Assembly: GCA_964559175.1 (NCBI GenBank)
Contig: CAZLGT010000015.1
Location: 18,594-82,593, forward strand
Length of the DNA: 64,000 bases
From: Mariniphaga sp964559175
GTDB taxonomy: Bacteria > Bacteroidota > Bacteroidia > Bacteroidales > Prolixibacteraceae
Reading direction: 5' to 3'
Both the position numbers and the translations under genes were made by a program. How positions within the stretch are numbered: position 1 is the stretch's first letter; the number at the start of each line of letters is the position of its first letter. Under the pieces are notes generated by a model, which had not been told where the DNA came from, ran no database searches, and saw only the letters and a program-made list of their open reading frames with translations. Positions 8,674 through 17,404 of this stretch are shown here, in pieces.

Positions 8674-9435
8674 GTGAAAAAGAATTTTACAACCATAGTA
8701 TTGATGTTGGTGTTGGTTTCTGCCTTTGCCCAAAAGCAAAAGGTGAACCACATGACTACCTTCGATGATAAATTGATTCATTTTGGCTTTACACTTGGTT
8801 TGAATACGCTCGATTTTGCTGTTGCCCATTACAATCCGATTGGCATGAACCCGGATTTTGTTCCTGAACAGTGGCAACTCGACAAGGAACAAATAACCCG
8901 TAACCATTATGTAAGGGCCGATGTGGCTGATCTGATCCCCGGCTTTACGGTTGGAATTGTCTCAAGTTTGCGGCTTACCAATGATTTGAACCTGCGTTTT
9001 TTGCCCGGCCTTTCCTTTGGTGAGCGCCAGCTGACTTACAACTACGAAGTATGGGAGACTGACTATTACCAGCCGTTACAGTATTACTCCATCAAATCCA
9101 CATTTCTCGATTTTCCGCTCCTCATTAAGTACAAAGCCCGCCGCATAAACAACGATCGGCCCTATATTATTTTCGGACCGGCATACCGGCAGGACATCAG
9201 CCGCACCGGAAGGGAAGATCTGGTTAAGCTGAATGCCGGAGGATTTTATGCAGAAATTGGAGCCGGTTGGGATCATTACTTTACTTTTTTTCGTTTTTCA
9301 GTGGAAGCGAAAGTGAGCCTGGGCATTAATAACCAGTTGGGCCCTCCACCCAGCGATAACCAGCGGCAATACTATTCTCAGTCCATAAAAAGCCTGCGAT
9401 CCAATATTTTTACCCTTTGCTTCCATTTTGAATAG
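8674..9435 (+). CDS. porT: Type IX secretion outer-membrane protein PorT
   Basis: About 253 residues from the GTG at 8674, which gives a clean signal peptide (MKKNFTTIVLMLVLVSAFAQ). TTG codons at 8644 and 8668 are in-frame alternatives that would bury it. The mature N-terminus has KLIHFGFTLGLNTLDFAV, characteristic of PorT, followed by an eight-strand-like outer membrane barrel ending in Phe-Glu. PorT is required for export of proteins with C-terminal sorting domains. It sits directly after menG and overlaps the convergent methyltransferase gene by 26 bp. Confidence 0.88.
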   Translation: MKKNFTTIVLMLVLVSAFAQKQKVNHMTTFDDKLIHFGFTLGLNTLDFAVAHYNPIGMNPDFVPEQWQLDKEQITRNHYVRADVADLIPGFTVGIVSSLRLTNDLNLRFLPGLSFGERQLTYNYEVWETDYYQPLQYYSIKSTFLDFPLLIKYKARRINNDRPYIIFGPAYRQDISRTGREDLVKLNAGGFYAEIGAGWDHYFTFFRFSVEAKVSLGINNQLGPPPSDNQRQYYSQSIKSLRSNIFTLCFHFE

Positions 9436-10195
9436 ACACAGCTTTTACAAATTCGCTGCAAATAATAGCTGCCGACAAAGCCACATTCAGCGATTCAGGC
9501 CCCGGTTTCTTTTTTGAAAAAGAGGGAATGCTTAATTTGAACCTGATTGTGTTTGCCACCTCACTTCGAATTCCCCTGCCTTCATTTCCCAAAACTACGA
9601 GGGCTTTTCCCGGAAGGTTGGCATCATACAGGCTTTCTCCTTTCAAAAAAGTTCCATAAACCGGAGTTTGGTTCTGTTCCGCCCATTCTGCAAGTTCATT
9701 AAAAGGGATGTAAATGGTTTTTATCCGGCAAAAAGAACCCATGCTCGCCTGAATCACTTTTGGGCTGAAAACGTCGGCAGTATCGGGCGAGCAGAACAGG
9801 TAATCCATGCCGAACCAGTCGCACGTGCGTACAATGGTCCCCAGGTTTCCGGGATCCTGAATTCCGTCAAGGTAAAGGGCAAATCCCGAAAAATGAGCCG
9901 GTAGTTCTGCCGGCGGCTGCAGCCTGCACAAAGCCAGGCAATTCTGGGGAGTTTTTAGCAAACTTGCTTTTTTAATTTCTTCTGCCTCTGCTTCGTGGAA
10001 ATTTTCAGCCCGGCCAGTCAACGGTTTGTGGGCGTTTAAAAATTCAGGTGTGGCAAATAAATCTGTAACCCGAAAACCGGAATTCAGAACTTCGGCTACC
10101 ATTTTATCGCCTTCCACCAGAAAAAGTTGTTCCCTTTGGCGAAACTTTTTTTGTGCAAGCGATTTTATCAGTTTAATTTTGTTTTTACTAATCAT
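9410..10195 (-). CDS. TrmH-family (SpoU) RNA 2'-O-ribose methyltransferase
   Basis: 261 residues from the ATG at 10195 (MISKNKIKLIKSLAQKKFR). The longer frame start at 10246 would begin upstream of the divergent tamL promoter. An N-terminal SpoU substrate-binding domain (EQLFLVEGDKMVAEVL) precedes the SPOUT knot: motif 1 DGIQDPGNLGTIVRTCDWFG, motif 2 LVVLGNEGRGI, and motif 3 IPSFSKKKPGPESLNVALSA. It probably methylates a ribose in rRNA (RlmB-like). It is divergent from tamL. Confidence 0.9.
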   Translation of the reverse strand: MISKNKIKLIKSLAQKKFRQREQLFLVEGDKMVAEVLNSGFRVTDLFATPEFLNAHKPLTGRAENFHEAEAEEIKKASLLKTPQNCLALCRLQPPAELPAHFSGFALYLDGIQDPGNLGTIVRTCDWFGMDYLFCSPDTADVFSPKVIQASMGSFCRIKTIYIPFNELAEWAEQNQTPVYGTFLKGESLYDANLPGKALVVLGNEGRGIRSEVANTIRFKLSIPSFSKKKPGPESLNVALSAAIICSEFVKAVSIQNGSKG

Positions 10196-10260
10196 CAGAA
10201 TTGTTTGAATGCCGGATAATAAATGTTTCAAATTTACTGTTTCCATCTAAAACACTTCAT

Positions 10261-10268
10261 TATTTTTG
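10261..10268 (+). promoter_or_regulatory. -7 box (TATTTTTG) of tamL
   Basis: Perfect TAnnTTTG. It predicts a transcript start near 10274, which rules out the upstream in-frame ATG at 10223 and leaves the ATG at 10313 as the likely start. Confidence 0.6.
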
Positions 10269-10312
10269 CTAAAATTAAAAGAGTGCGATTGAGTAAGAAT
10301 ACAAATCGATAT

Positions 10313-12625
10313 ATGGCTTTCGGGGCAAAACTGTTGGTGTTTGCCTCGTGTATTTTCGTATTTTCCTGTTCGCCTGTGAAATACGTTCCCGAAGATCGGT
10401 ACCTGCTCAACAAAGTAGAGCTGGAATCAGATAATCCGGCAATAACCAGGGAAGAGGCCCGGCAGCACATCAGACAAAAAGATAATTACCGCATACTTGG
10501 GTTTTTAAAATTTCATTTGTGGCTGTATAATCTGTCGTTGGAAAAAAAGCAGGACAGCTGGCTGAAAAGAATCGGCGAACCGCCTGCTGTGTTTGATGAA
10601 GCTCTGGTTTCAGCATCGGAAGACAGGTTGAAGCAATACCTGGCAAACAGAGGTTTTTTCAGGGCCAGAGTGGAAACCGAAGTGGAAATAAAGGAACAAA
10701 GGCAAAGAGCCAATGTGAAATACACGATCAAGTCGGGCGACCAGTACAAAATACGTGAAGTAAATACTCATATTGGCGATTCTGCCCTGCGTGCGCTCTT
10801 CTTTTCCGATTCTACGAAAACGCTCATCAGCCCCGGAACACGTTTCGAATTCAATCTGCTTGAAAAAAACAGGACTGACATAGTGGATCTCTTCCGAAAC
10901 GAGGGATATTATTATTTCTCAAATGAGGAGGTGAGGTATCTGGCCGACAGTACGAAACACGAGAGGGAGATACTGCTCGATATGTATGTGGGTAATTCCG
11001 CTTCACAGGGGCAGGGTGGTAAACTGGAGCCTTATTACCTGAACCGGTTTTATATTTCAGTGCTTCCGTCATCGGTGCCCGTTGGAACCGACCAGTTCAG
11101 TTACAGTCAGTTTTCCGATACCCTGAGGTGGGAAAACCACACGCTTTATTCTAATCCTGAAATGCGGTACAGGCCAGGGCTTTTTAAGAACCTGTTACAG
11201 GTGAAAAGCGGTTCGTTGTATCGCCTCGACGATGCACGACATACTTTTGAGGTATTCACCAGGTTACGGCAGTTCCGGTTTATCGACATTCAGTTTTCCG
11301 AGTCACAAACTGCTTCCGATACCAACCTGCTCGATTGTTACATCAGGCTTGCGCCACTGAGCAAACAAGCCGTTTCGTTTGATGTTGAGGGAACAAATAC
11401 ATCGGGAAATCTGGGAATAGCCGGCAATGTCAATTATCAGCACCGGAATTTGTTTCGGGGGGCAGAAGTATTTCAGATGAATGTAAAGGGAGCAATGGAA
11501 CGGCAGCAGCGTATGGTTGAAAATGTTCCTGAATATTTTAACACCCGTGAGTTGGGAACGGAAGCCAGCCTTACTTTTCCGAAAATACTCGGCCCCAGGC
11601 AGGTGGTAAGCGCTTTCCGGAATTTTCTTCCGAAAACGGTTTTTACTCTGGGGTACAATTTCCAGCGAAGACCGGAATATACCCGCACCATTTCCAGTAT
11701 CAAATTCGGATACGACTGGATGACCACTGAAAACCGTAAACACACATGGAACCTTCTCGATTTCAATATGGTAAATCTTTATCAGTTCGATCCCGGGTTC
11801 ATCGAACTAATTAAGGACCTTTATATTAAAAGCAGTTTTACCGATCACCTGATTCTGGCTACCAATTATTCTTTTATTTACAATACACAGCGTTTGGGAA
11901 CCACCCAAAACTATTCTTACATCCGGTTTAATGTGGAATCGGCAGGAAACCTGCTTTATCTGCTGTCAGAAACTTTAAACAGCCCTGTTCATCAGGTGGT
12001 GGATACCATAGGACCAGGGTCGTCGCAGTATTATCAGATGTTTAACACACGGTTTGCCCAATATGTGAAATCAGATGTGGAGTTCCGGCGCGGGGTCATT
12101 CTGGACAGGTACAATTCGGTGGTGGGAAGGGCTTATTTTGGGATTGGCCTACCCTATGGAAATTTCGATGTGCTGCCATTCGAAAAGAAATATTTTACCG
12201 GTGGCGCCAATGGAATCAGGGCCTGGCAGGTACGTTCACTGGGGCCGGGGACTTATAAATCGCCGGTGGATGTTTATCCCAACCAGTCGTCGGATATAAA
12301 ACTGGAAGCCAACATCGAGTACCGTTTTAAACTGATTAGCTTTTTGGAGGGGGCGCTGTTTGTGGATGCAGGTAACATTTGGGCCATTAACAACAAAGAT
12401 AACAGGCCCGGGGCTCAATTCAAATTCAATACGTTTTACCGGCAGATTGCCCTGGGCACAGGCGCTGGTTTTCGTTTCGATTTTAATTACTTTATTTTCA
12501 GGCTCGATGTAGGAATGAAATTACGCGATCCTTCGCAAACTACAGGTAACGGCTGGGTTTTGGGGCACAGAAAATATACCGGCGACGATTTCAATTTTTC
12601 TTTTGCCATTGGCTATCCTTTTTAA
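10313..12625 (+). CDS. tamL: TamL/BamA-family outer-membrane assembly lipoprotein
   Basis: 770 residues. A lipoprotein signal (MAFGAKLLVFASCIFVFSC, lipobox FSC at residues 17-19) is followed by SPVKYVPEDRYLL, the N-terminal signature of Bacteroidota TamL. POTRA-like repeats span ~35-330 and a 16-strand Omp85 barrel runs from ~340, with the conserved GGANGIRAWQVRSLGPG loop (R-x-W motif) and a terminal aromatic residue in GYPF. It would act with TamB in outer membrane protein or lipid assembly. It is divergent from the TrmH-type gene; tamB is not adjacent here. Confidence 0.9.
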   Translation: MAFGAKLLVFASCIFVFSCSPVKYVPEDRYLLNKVELESDNPAITREEARQHIRQKDNYRILGFLKFHLWLYNLSLEKKQDSWLKRIGEPPAVFDEALVSASEDRLKQYLANRGFFRARVETEVEIKEQRQRANVKYTIKSGDQYKIREVNTHIGDSALRALFFSDSTKTLISPGTRFEFNLLEKNRTDIVDLFRNEGYYYFSNEEVRYLADSTKHEREILLDMYVGNSASQGQGGKLEPYYLNRFYISVLPSSVPVGTDQFSYSQFSDTLRWENHTLYSNPEMRYRPGLFKNLLQVKSGSLYRLDDARHTFEVFTRLRQFRFIDIQFSESQTASDTNLLDCYIRLAPLSKQAVSFDVEGTNTSGNLGIAGNVNYQHRNLFRGAEVFQMNVKGAMERQQRMVENVPEYFNTRELGTEASLTFPKILGPRQVVSAFRNFLPKTVFTLGYNFQRRPEYTRTISSIKFGYDWMTTENRKHTWNLLDFNMVNLYQFDPGFIELIKDLYIKSSFTDHLILATNYSFIYNTQRLGTTQNYSYIRFNVESAGNLLYLLSETLNSPVHQVVDTIGPGSSQYYQMFNTRFAQYVKSDVEFRRGVILDRYNSVVGRAYFGIGLPYGNFDVLPFEKKYFTGGANGIRAWQVRSLGPGTYKSPVDVYPNQSSDIKLEANIEYRFKLISFLEGALFVDAGNIWAINNKDNRPGAQFKFNTFYRQIALGTGAGFRFDFNYFIFRLDVGMKLRDPSQTTGNGWVLGHRKYTGDDFNFSFAIGYPF

Positions 12626-12748
12626 TGCAGTCAATTTTTGTTTCAATTGTTAACGGGGTTTAATTATTTTTTGCATTTTTAGGCCCGTTTTTGTGCAGTT
12701 TTATAAGCAAAGCCTGGCAATGGCAATTAATTTAATATCTGTTGGTTT

Positions 12749-14113
12749 ATGACTGGTCTTCCTGATAATCGCGACTCTTTCGGTTCCAGATTTGGTGTGA
12801 TAGCTGCTACTGCCGGCTCGGCAATCGGGTTGGGAAATATTTGGCGGTTTCCTTATGTTGCCGGTGAAAACGGGGGTGGGGCATTCCTTCTTATCTACCT
12901 GGGGTTTATCGTTTTAATCGGAATTCCGGTAATGCTTTCCGAGTTCACCATTGGCCGCAGTGCACAGCGCAATGTATTTGGTTCGTTCCGAAAACTTGCC
13001 CCTGGCAAGCCGTGGTATTTGATTGGTTTGATGGGGGTTGCCGCTGCATTTATGATTCTTGCCTTTTACACTGCTGTGGCCGGCTGGACCCTTGAATATA
13101 TTTTCCAGTCGGTAATTAACGGATTTAAGGGGCAGGATGCGCAGGAACTGAATAGCATGTATTTTTCATTTATTGGCAGTGGTTTCCGCCCGCTGTTGTG
13201 GTTTTTTGTATTTATGGTTCTAACAGCGGTTATTATTATGGCAGGTGTTCAGAAGGGGATTGAGAAATACACCAAAATTCTGATGCCTTTGTTGCTGGTG
13301 TTGCTCCTGGCATTGGTAATTCGTTCGGTAACACTTCCGGGCGCAGGCAGTGGATTAGCCTTCCTTTTCAAACCCGATTTCAGTAAAATAACAACTTCTA
13401 CTATTCTGGAGGCTTTAGGACAGGCGTTTTTCTCTTTAAGCATTGGAATGGGTACACTTATTACCTACGGGTCGTACATACAGAAAAGCGATAACCTTGG
13501 CTCAACAGCAGTTTCGGTCGCATTTGCCGATACATTCATTGCCATTCTTGCCGGAATGGCTATTTTCCCGGCGGTTTTTGCCTTTAACATCGAACCCGAT
13601 GCAGGCGCCGGGTTGGTTTATATTACATTGCCCAACATCTTTCAGCAAATGCCCGGAGGATATTTTTTCTCACTCATGTTTTTTATTCTTTTGGGTGTGG
13701 CAGCGCTTACCTCAACCATCTCGGTGCTCGAAGTTATTGTTGCCTTTTTTGTTGAAGAGTTGAAACTGAAAAGAAAGGCAGCCACCCTTCTGGCCACCGG
13801 ATCGGTTTCTGTTTTGGGTATATTGTGTGTGTTGTCATTCAGCTCAATGTCTGATTTTAAACTGTTTGGCTTCACTGTTTTCGATCTCATGGATTTTACC
13901 TCGGCAAATATATTGCTTCCATTAGGTGGGTTTTTCATTGTAATTTTTGTTGCCTGGTTTCTTGGGCGCGAAAAGGCAGCCGGGGAACTTTCAAATCGGG
14001 GGAGACTCAGAACTGGCTATATGCCGTTTTTCATGTTCATAATAAAGTTTCTGGCCCCGCTCGCCATTGCTTTTATTTTTCTTCAGGGAGTTGGCCTCAT
14101 AAAGCTCACCTGA
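12749..14113 (+). CDS. Sodium-dependent transporter of the NSS (SNF) family
   Basis: 454 residues. It opens with GVIAATAGSAIGLGNIWRFPYVAGENGGGAFL, the TM1 signature with unwound Gly-rich segment forming the Na+ and substrate sites. About 11-12 membrane helices follow; the TM6 unwound region is in FFSLSIGMGTLITYGSY and TM8 contains SVAFADTFIAILAGM. LeuT/MhsT/TnaT-type members import amino acids with Na+. Substrate not determinable. Single gene with its own upstream gap. Confidence 0.93.
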   Translation: MTGLPDNRDSFGSRFGVIAATAGSAIGLGNIWRFPYVAGENGGGAFLLIYLGFIVLIGIPVMLSEFTIGRSAQRNVFGSFRKLAPGKPWYLIGLMGVAAAFMILAFYTAVAGWTLEYIFQSVINGFKGQDAQELNSMYFSFIGSGFRPLLWFFVFMVLTAVIIMAGVQKGIEKYTKILMPLLLVLLLALVIRSVTLPGAGSGLAFLFKPDFSKITTSTILEALGQAFFSLSIGMGTLITYGSYIQKSDNLGSTAVSVAFADTFIAILAGMAIFPAVFAFNIEPDAGAGLVYITLPNIFQQMPGGYFFSLMFFILLGVAALTSTISVLEVIVAFFVEELKLKRKAATLLATGSVSVLGILCVLSFSSMSDFKLFGFTVFDLMDFTSANILLPLGGFFIVIFVAWFLGREKAAGELSNRGRLRTGYMPFFMFIIKFLAPLAIAFIFLQGVGLIKLT

Positions 14114-14198
14114 AATCCTGAAAGCCTTTTTCTGATTCTTTTGTTCCTGGCAAATAAATTTGTTTTCAGGTTTGCATTTATTCTTCAAAAGTGCTAAA

Positions 14199-14223
14199 TT
14201 ACACTTGATTAAATCATGTGTAA
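14199..14223. promoter_or_regulatory. 25-bp near-perfect palindrome upstream of the helix-hairpin-helix gene
   Basis: TTACAC-T-TGATT-A-AATCA-T-GTGTAA: all arm bases pair except two symmetric T:T positions and the centre. It ends 18 bp before the ATG. Candidate operator for a dimeric regulator; it resembles but does not match the CRP/FNR half-site spacing. Confidence 0.4.
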
Positions 14224-14241
14224 CCCATTAATGCCAGGAGT

Positions 14242-15348
14242 ATGAAAAAACCCTTCAGGCAGATTTTTAAAGATTATTTCAATTTTTTGGGAAAAGACAG
14301 GAATGCTGTCATTGCGCTGTGTATTATCATTGCGGCGGTTATGGCAGGGCATCTGGTTTTAAACCGCATTGAACTGAAATCGCAGTACGATTTTGCTGAA
14401 ATTATGGAAGCATTTAAATCATGGGAGAACGAACAGGAGGAGCAACAGGAAGAAATCACTTATTTTGAATTCAATCCCAATACCATTACCGCAGAGTCAC
14501 TCGATTCGCTTCCAATTCCCCCTTTTATCAAAAGGAATATTCTGAGTTACCGCAGTGCCGGCGGAACATTTTCGCAACCGGGTGATTTTCGGAAAATTTA
14601 TGGAATGAATGACAGCATTTTTGCTGAGCTGGAACCCTACATACGGATTTCGTCTGAAAAACAAAATTTCATTGAAAAACAACAAACTGACGGGGTTGAA
14701 ATGCCCCGCGGCTCTTTAGATCCCAACACAGCAACTGCAAATGAGTTAAACCGATACGGGTTTAACCGGTTTCAGGCTGCCAACCTGTTGAAATACCGTC
14801 AAAGCGGGGGTGTATTTTCAGAACCTTCTGATCTACTGAAAATTTACGGAATTGACTCGGCATTTTTCAGGCAGATAAAACCCGTAATTCAAATCGAAGA
14901 AAAACCGGAAATGGAAAAACTTTCGGGGCCACCCGAGGAGAGCGCCCCTGTGATGGTGGAACTCAATTCGGCCGATTCGCTCGATCTGGTCAGGCTCCGG
15001 GGAATCGGTCCGGTGTTTGCTTCGCGCATTCTGAAATACCGCGATCTGCTTGGAGGTTTTTATTCTCCGCACCAGCTTCTGGAGGTTTACGGATTTCCGG
15101 AGGAGACATTTCATACCCTGAGCCAACACCTTATGGCAGATAGCCTGAAAGTAGAAAAACTGCGGCTAAATTTTGTCGGTTACACCGAATTGATTCGTCA
15201 TCCTTACTTTGAACGCGATCATGTGCAGGCAATATTAAATTTTCGTAACGAGAACGGCCCATTCTCTTCCAACTTTCAGTTAGTCAGCGAAGGACTGTTA
15301 GACTCTGCTAAATATGCGGCTTTGAAGCCTTATTTGAGCTGCCGTTAA
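14242..15348 (+). CDS. Helix-hairpin-helix repeat protein (ComEA-like)
   Basis: 368 residues. One N-terminal membrane helix (NAVIALCIIIAAVMAGHLVL, ~residues 22-41) anchors it. Four ComEA-type helix-hairpin-helix units follow, recognisable by FNPNTITAESLDSLPIPP, LDPNTATANELNRYGF, ELNSADSLDLVRLRGIGP and a degenerate fourth near the C-terminus (YTELIRHPYFERDHVQAIL). Each has the following R/KYR..GGxF.....L..IYG segment. The fold binds DNA nonspecifically; a role in DNA uptake or envelope-associated DNA binding is inferred only. Confidence 0.88.
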   Translation: MKKPFRQIFKDYFNFLGKDRNAVIALCIIIAAVMAGHLVLNRIELKSQYDFAEIMEAFKSWENEQEEQQEEITYFEFNPNTITAESLDSLPIPPFIKRNILSYRSAGGTFSQPGDFRKIYGMNDSIFAELEPYIRISSEKQNFIEKQQTDGVEMPRGSLDPNTATANELNRYGFNRFQAANLLKYRQSGGVFSEPSDLLKIYGIDSAFFRQIKPVIQIEEKPEMEKLSGPPEESAPVMVELNSADSLDLVRLRGIGPVFASRILKYRDLLGGFYSPHQLLEVYGFPEETFHTLSQHLMADSLKVEKLRLNFVGYTELIRHPYFERDHVQAILNFRNENGPFSSNFQLVSEGLLDSAKYAALKPYLSCR

Positions 15349-15400
15349 AAATCTTTAAAAGGGGGGAAACAAGTAGGATTTATTATTTTTTTCTTTTAAA

Positions 15401-15431
15401 TTTGATTTACGATGAATAATTTCTAAATTTG
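15401..15431 (+). promoter_or_regulatory. Promoter of rpsU-xerC-hpf
   Basis: TTTG at 15401-15404 and TAAATTTG at 15424-15431, spacing 19: the best-spaced Bacteroidota sigma-ABfr type promoter in the window, 28 bp before the rpsU ATG. Confidence 0.75.
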
Positions 15432-15458
15432 CGCCTCAATTTTTAAAAAGGTTTGGAA

Positions 15459-15650
15459 ATGATTGTTATTCCGGTAAAAGAGGGCGAAAACATTGAAAGG
15501 GCCTTGAAAAGGTTCAAGCGAAAATTTGAAAAAACGGGCGTAATCAAGGAATTGCGTGAACGCCAGAAGTTTACAAAACCTTCCATTAAGCGAAGGGAAG
15601 AGGTGAAAAAGGCAGTTTATATAGAAAAGTTACAACGCCAGGAAGATTAA
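15459..15650 (+). CDS. rpsU: 30S ribosomal protein S21
   Basis: 63 residues, normal length. MIVIPVKEGENIERALKRFK is the S21 N-terminus, followed by the basic RRxxxKKA-type tail (KRREEVKKAVYIEK). The ATG at 15459 fits the family; the TTG six bases earlier does not. First gene of rpsU-xerC-hpf. Confidence 0.95.
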   Translation: MIVIPVKEGENIERALKRFKRKFEKTGVIKELRERQKFTKPSIKRREEVKKAVYIEKLQRQED

Positions 15651-15688
15651 GAAATTTGATGATTCCTGGTTTTAACTTATAACGATTG

Positions 15689-16582
15689 ATGAATTATCAG
15701 GAATCATTTATCAACTATTTGAAGTATGAGAAGAGAAATTCTTCACATACGGTTGTAGCCTACAAAAAAGACCTCGATCAATTCGTGACGTATTGCACTG
15801 AAATGGTCGGGGAATTTGATATTAAAAGGGTCGATTCAAAATTAGTACGTGGCTGGGTGGTTCATTTGATGGAGAAAAATTATACGCCCCGCTCGGTAAA
15901 CAGAAAAGTTTCAACACTGAAGGCGTTTTTCCGGTTTTTAATGAAAGACGAAAGCATTAACGGACTTGAAATCAACCCAGCCGTAAACATACCACTTCCC
16001 AAAGTAAGGAAAAAACTTCCCGCTTTTGTTGAGGAGAACAACTTGCATCATTTACTCGACGACGGGTTTTTTAACAACGACTTTCAGGGAGTGAGGGATA
16101 AGCTGATAATTACTTTATTTTACGGTACCGGCATACGGCTTGCCGAACTGCTGAACCTGAAAGAAAAAGATTTTGACACAAAGGGATATCTTGTTAAAGT
16201 ATTGGGAAAAAGGCAAAAAGAGCGAATTATTCCATATCCGAGAAGCATTAACCCGCTTCTGCAGCAATACCTTGAAATAAGGAACAGGGAAATTGGAAAT
16301 ACACCGCAGGTGTTGCTGGTAACAGAGAAAGGGGAACCGGTTTACGAAAAATTGATTTACCGGGTGGTGAAAAGAAACCTGCAACTGGTAACATCGCTTG
16401 AAAAGAAAAGCCCGCATATTTTGCGGCACTCTTATGCCACACATTTGCTAAACAAGGGGGCCGACCTGAATGCGGTTAAGGAATTGCTTGGACATTCCAG
16501 TTTATCGGCAACACAGGTTTACACCCATACAACTTTTGAAAAATTGCATGATATATATAAACAAGCCCACCCAAGGGGTTAA
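15689..16582 (+). CDS. xerC: Tyrosine recombinase XerC/XerD
   Basis: 297 residues, usual Xer length. The N-terminal SAM-like core-binding domain (residues 1-~85) has EKRNSSHTVVAYKKDLDQF. The catalytic domain shows Arg in YGTGIRLAELL (~150), Lys in the KVLGKRQKERIIP hairpin, HILRHSYATHLL (His and Arg), LGHSS (His) and the nucleophile Tyr in TQVYTHTTFEKL. Its position between rpsU and hpf and its size argue for the chromosome dimer resolvase rather than an integron or phage integrase. The start is the ATG at 15689. Confidence 0.92.
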   Translation: MNYQESFINYLKYEKRNSSHTVVAYKKDLDQFVTYCTEMVGEFDIKRVDSKLVRGWVVHLMEKNYTPRSVNRKVSTLKAFFRFLMKDESINGLEINPAVNIPLPKVRKKLPAFVEENNLHHLLDDGFFNNDFQGVRDKLIITLFYGTGIRLAELLNLKEKDFDTKGYLVKVLGKRQKERIIPYPRSINPLLQQYLEIRNREIGNTPQVLLVTEKGEPVYEKLIYRVVKRNLQLVTSLEKKSPHILRHSYATHLLNKGADLNAVKELLGHSSLSATQVYTHTTFEKLHDIYKQAHPRG

Positions 16583-16597
16583 TTAAAAAGTGTTACT

Positions 16598-16900
16598 ATG
16601 GAAATTATAATCAACTCAGTGCATTTTACAGCAGACAAAAAGCTGATGGATTTCGTGAACAAAAAAGTGAATAAGCTCGATACCTTTTTCGATGGTATCA
16701 TTAATGCAGAAGTAACCTTGAAACTGTTAAAACCCGAAGCCACCCGGAACAAAATTGCAGAAATAAAACTGTCGATACCAGCCAACGGATATTTGTTTGC
16801 AAAAAAACAGGCCGATACCTTTGAAGAAGCTACTGATTTGGCCATAGACGCCCTGCGAAAACAACTCGGAAAATTCAAAGAAAAGCTCAAAGGCAAATAA
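16598..16900 (+). CDS. hpf: Ribosome hibernation-promoting factor (HPF/RaiA)
   Basis: 100 residues, short-form HPF. It has the beta-alpha-beta-beta-beta-alpha fold signature: HFTADKKLMDFVNKKVNKLD, then IINAEVTLKLLK and AKKQADTFEEATDLAIDALRKQLGKFKEK. The factor binds the 30S decoding site in stationary phase, inactivating or dimerising ribosomes. 15 bp after xerC in the same operon. Confidence 0.93.
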   Translation: MEIIINSVHFTADKKLMDFVNKKVNKLDTFFDGIINAEVTLKLLKPEATRNKIAEIKLSIPANGYLFAKKQADTFEEATDLAIDALRKQLGKFKEKLKGK

Positions 16901-17123
16901 ATATTAATTTTTGTTCGCAGGCTTTAGATTTTTAAAATAATATTTTTACATTTGCACACCCATTTTAGGGGCGTTCCAGAAACATCTGAAATTAAAGAAG
17001 TTTCACCTGTTTTACAGGGGTTTGGTTCTTTTAAAAAACAACTACGGGGATTTGTTTTGTGGTTTTTTTTTCATCGAATTTCAGAAAGACAAGCGGTTTG
17101 TCGGTAGTTTTTGATAAATTTTG
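16901..17123. other. Gene-free leader before the tRNA pair
   Basis: No ORF or tRNA is visible. A -7-like TACATTTG lies at 16947-16954 without a good -33. In other Bacteroidota the hpf-tuf interval commonly also carries tRNA-Thr(TGT) and tRNA-Tyr; I could not find a TTCRA-type T-arm here, so those genes appear absent. Confidence 0.45.
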
Positions 17124-17131
17124 TAATTTTG
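17097..17131 (+). promoter_or_regulatory. Probable promoter of tRNA-Gly/tRNA-Thr/tuf
   Basis: -7 TAATTTTG at 17124-17131, 29 bp before the tRNA-Gly gene; TTTG at 17097-17100 is a -33 candidate at a slightly long spacing of 23. Confidence 0.55.
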
Positions 17132-17159
17132 CGACGCATTTTATGCGTTAAAAAATACT

Positions 17160-17232
17160 GCGGGAGTAGCTCAGTCGATAGAGCATTAGCCTTCCAAGCT
17201 AAGGGTCGCGGGTTTGAATCCCGTCTCCCGCT
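17160..17232 (+). tRNA. tRNA-Gly (anticodon TCC)
   Basis: 73 nt. Acceptor GCGGGAG pairs with CTCCCGC at 17225-17231; D-arm GCTC...GAGC; anticodon stem TTAGC/GCTAA around loop CTTCCAA (anticodon TCC, reads GGA); T-arm GCGGG-TTTGAAT-CCCGT; discriminator T; CCA not encoded. Confidence 0.96.
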
Positions 17233-17296
17233 CAAAATGAGATTGGAGTTTTAAGTAATCCTACTTTTAACTCCTGTCTCTTTATGTGTTTTAAAG

Positions 17297-17368
<72 letters not shown>

Positions 17369-17404
17369 CAAATGAATTTAGATAATAATTAAAATTTTGA
17401 AGTT

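Noticed and set aside
15689..16582. XerC as integrase for the cassette-like island
   Set aside because: Size, motifs and the rpsU-xerC-hpf context fit the housekeeping recombinase; no integron-integrase insertion seen and it lies 14 kb away.
16980..17100. Additional tRNA upstream of tRNA-Gly
   Set aside because: No T-arm with TTCRA loop and no matching acceptor halves could be found.
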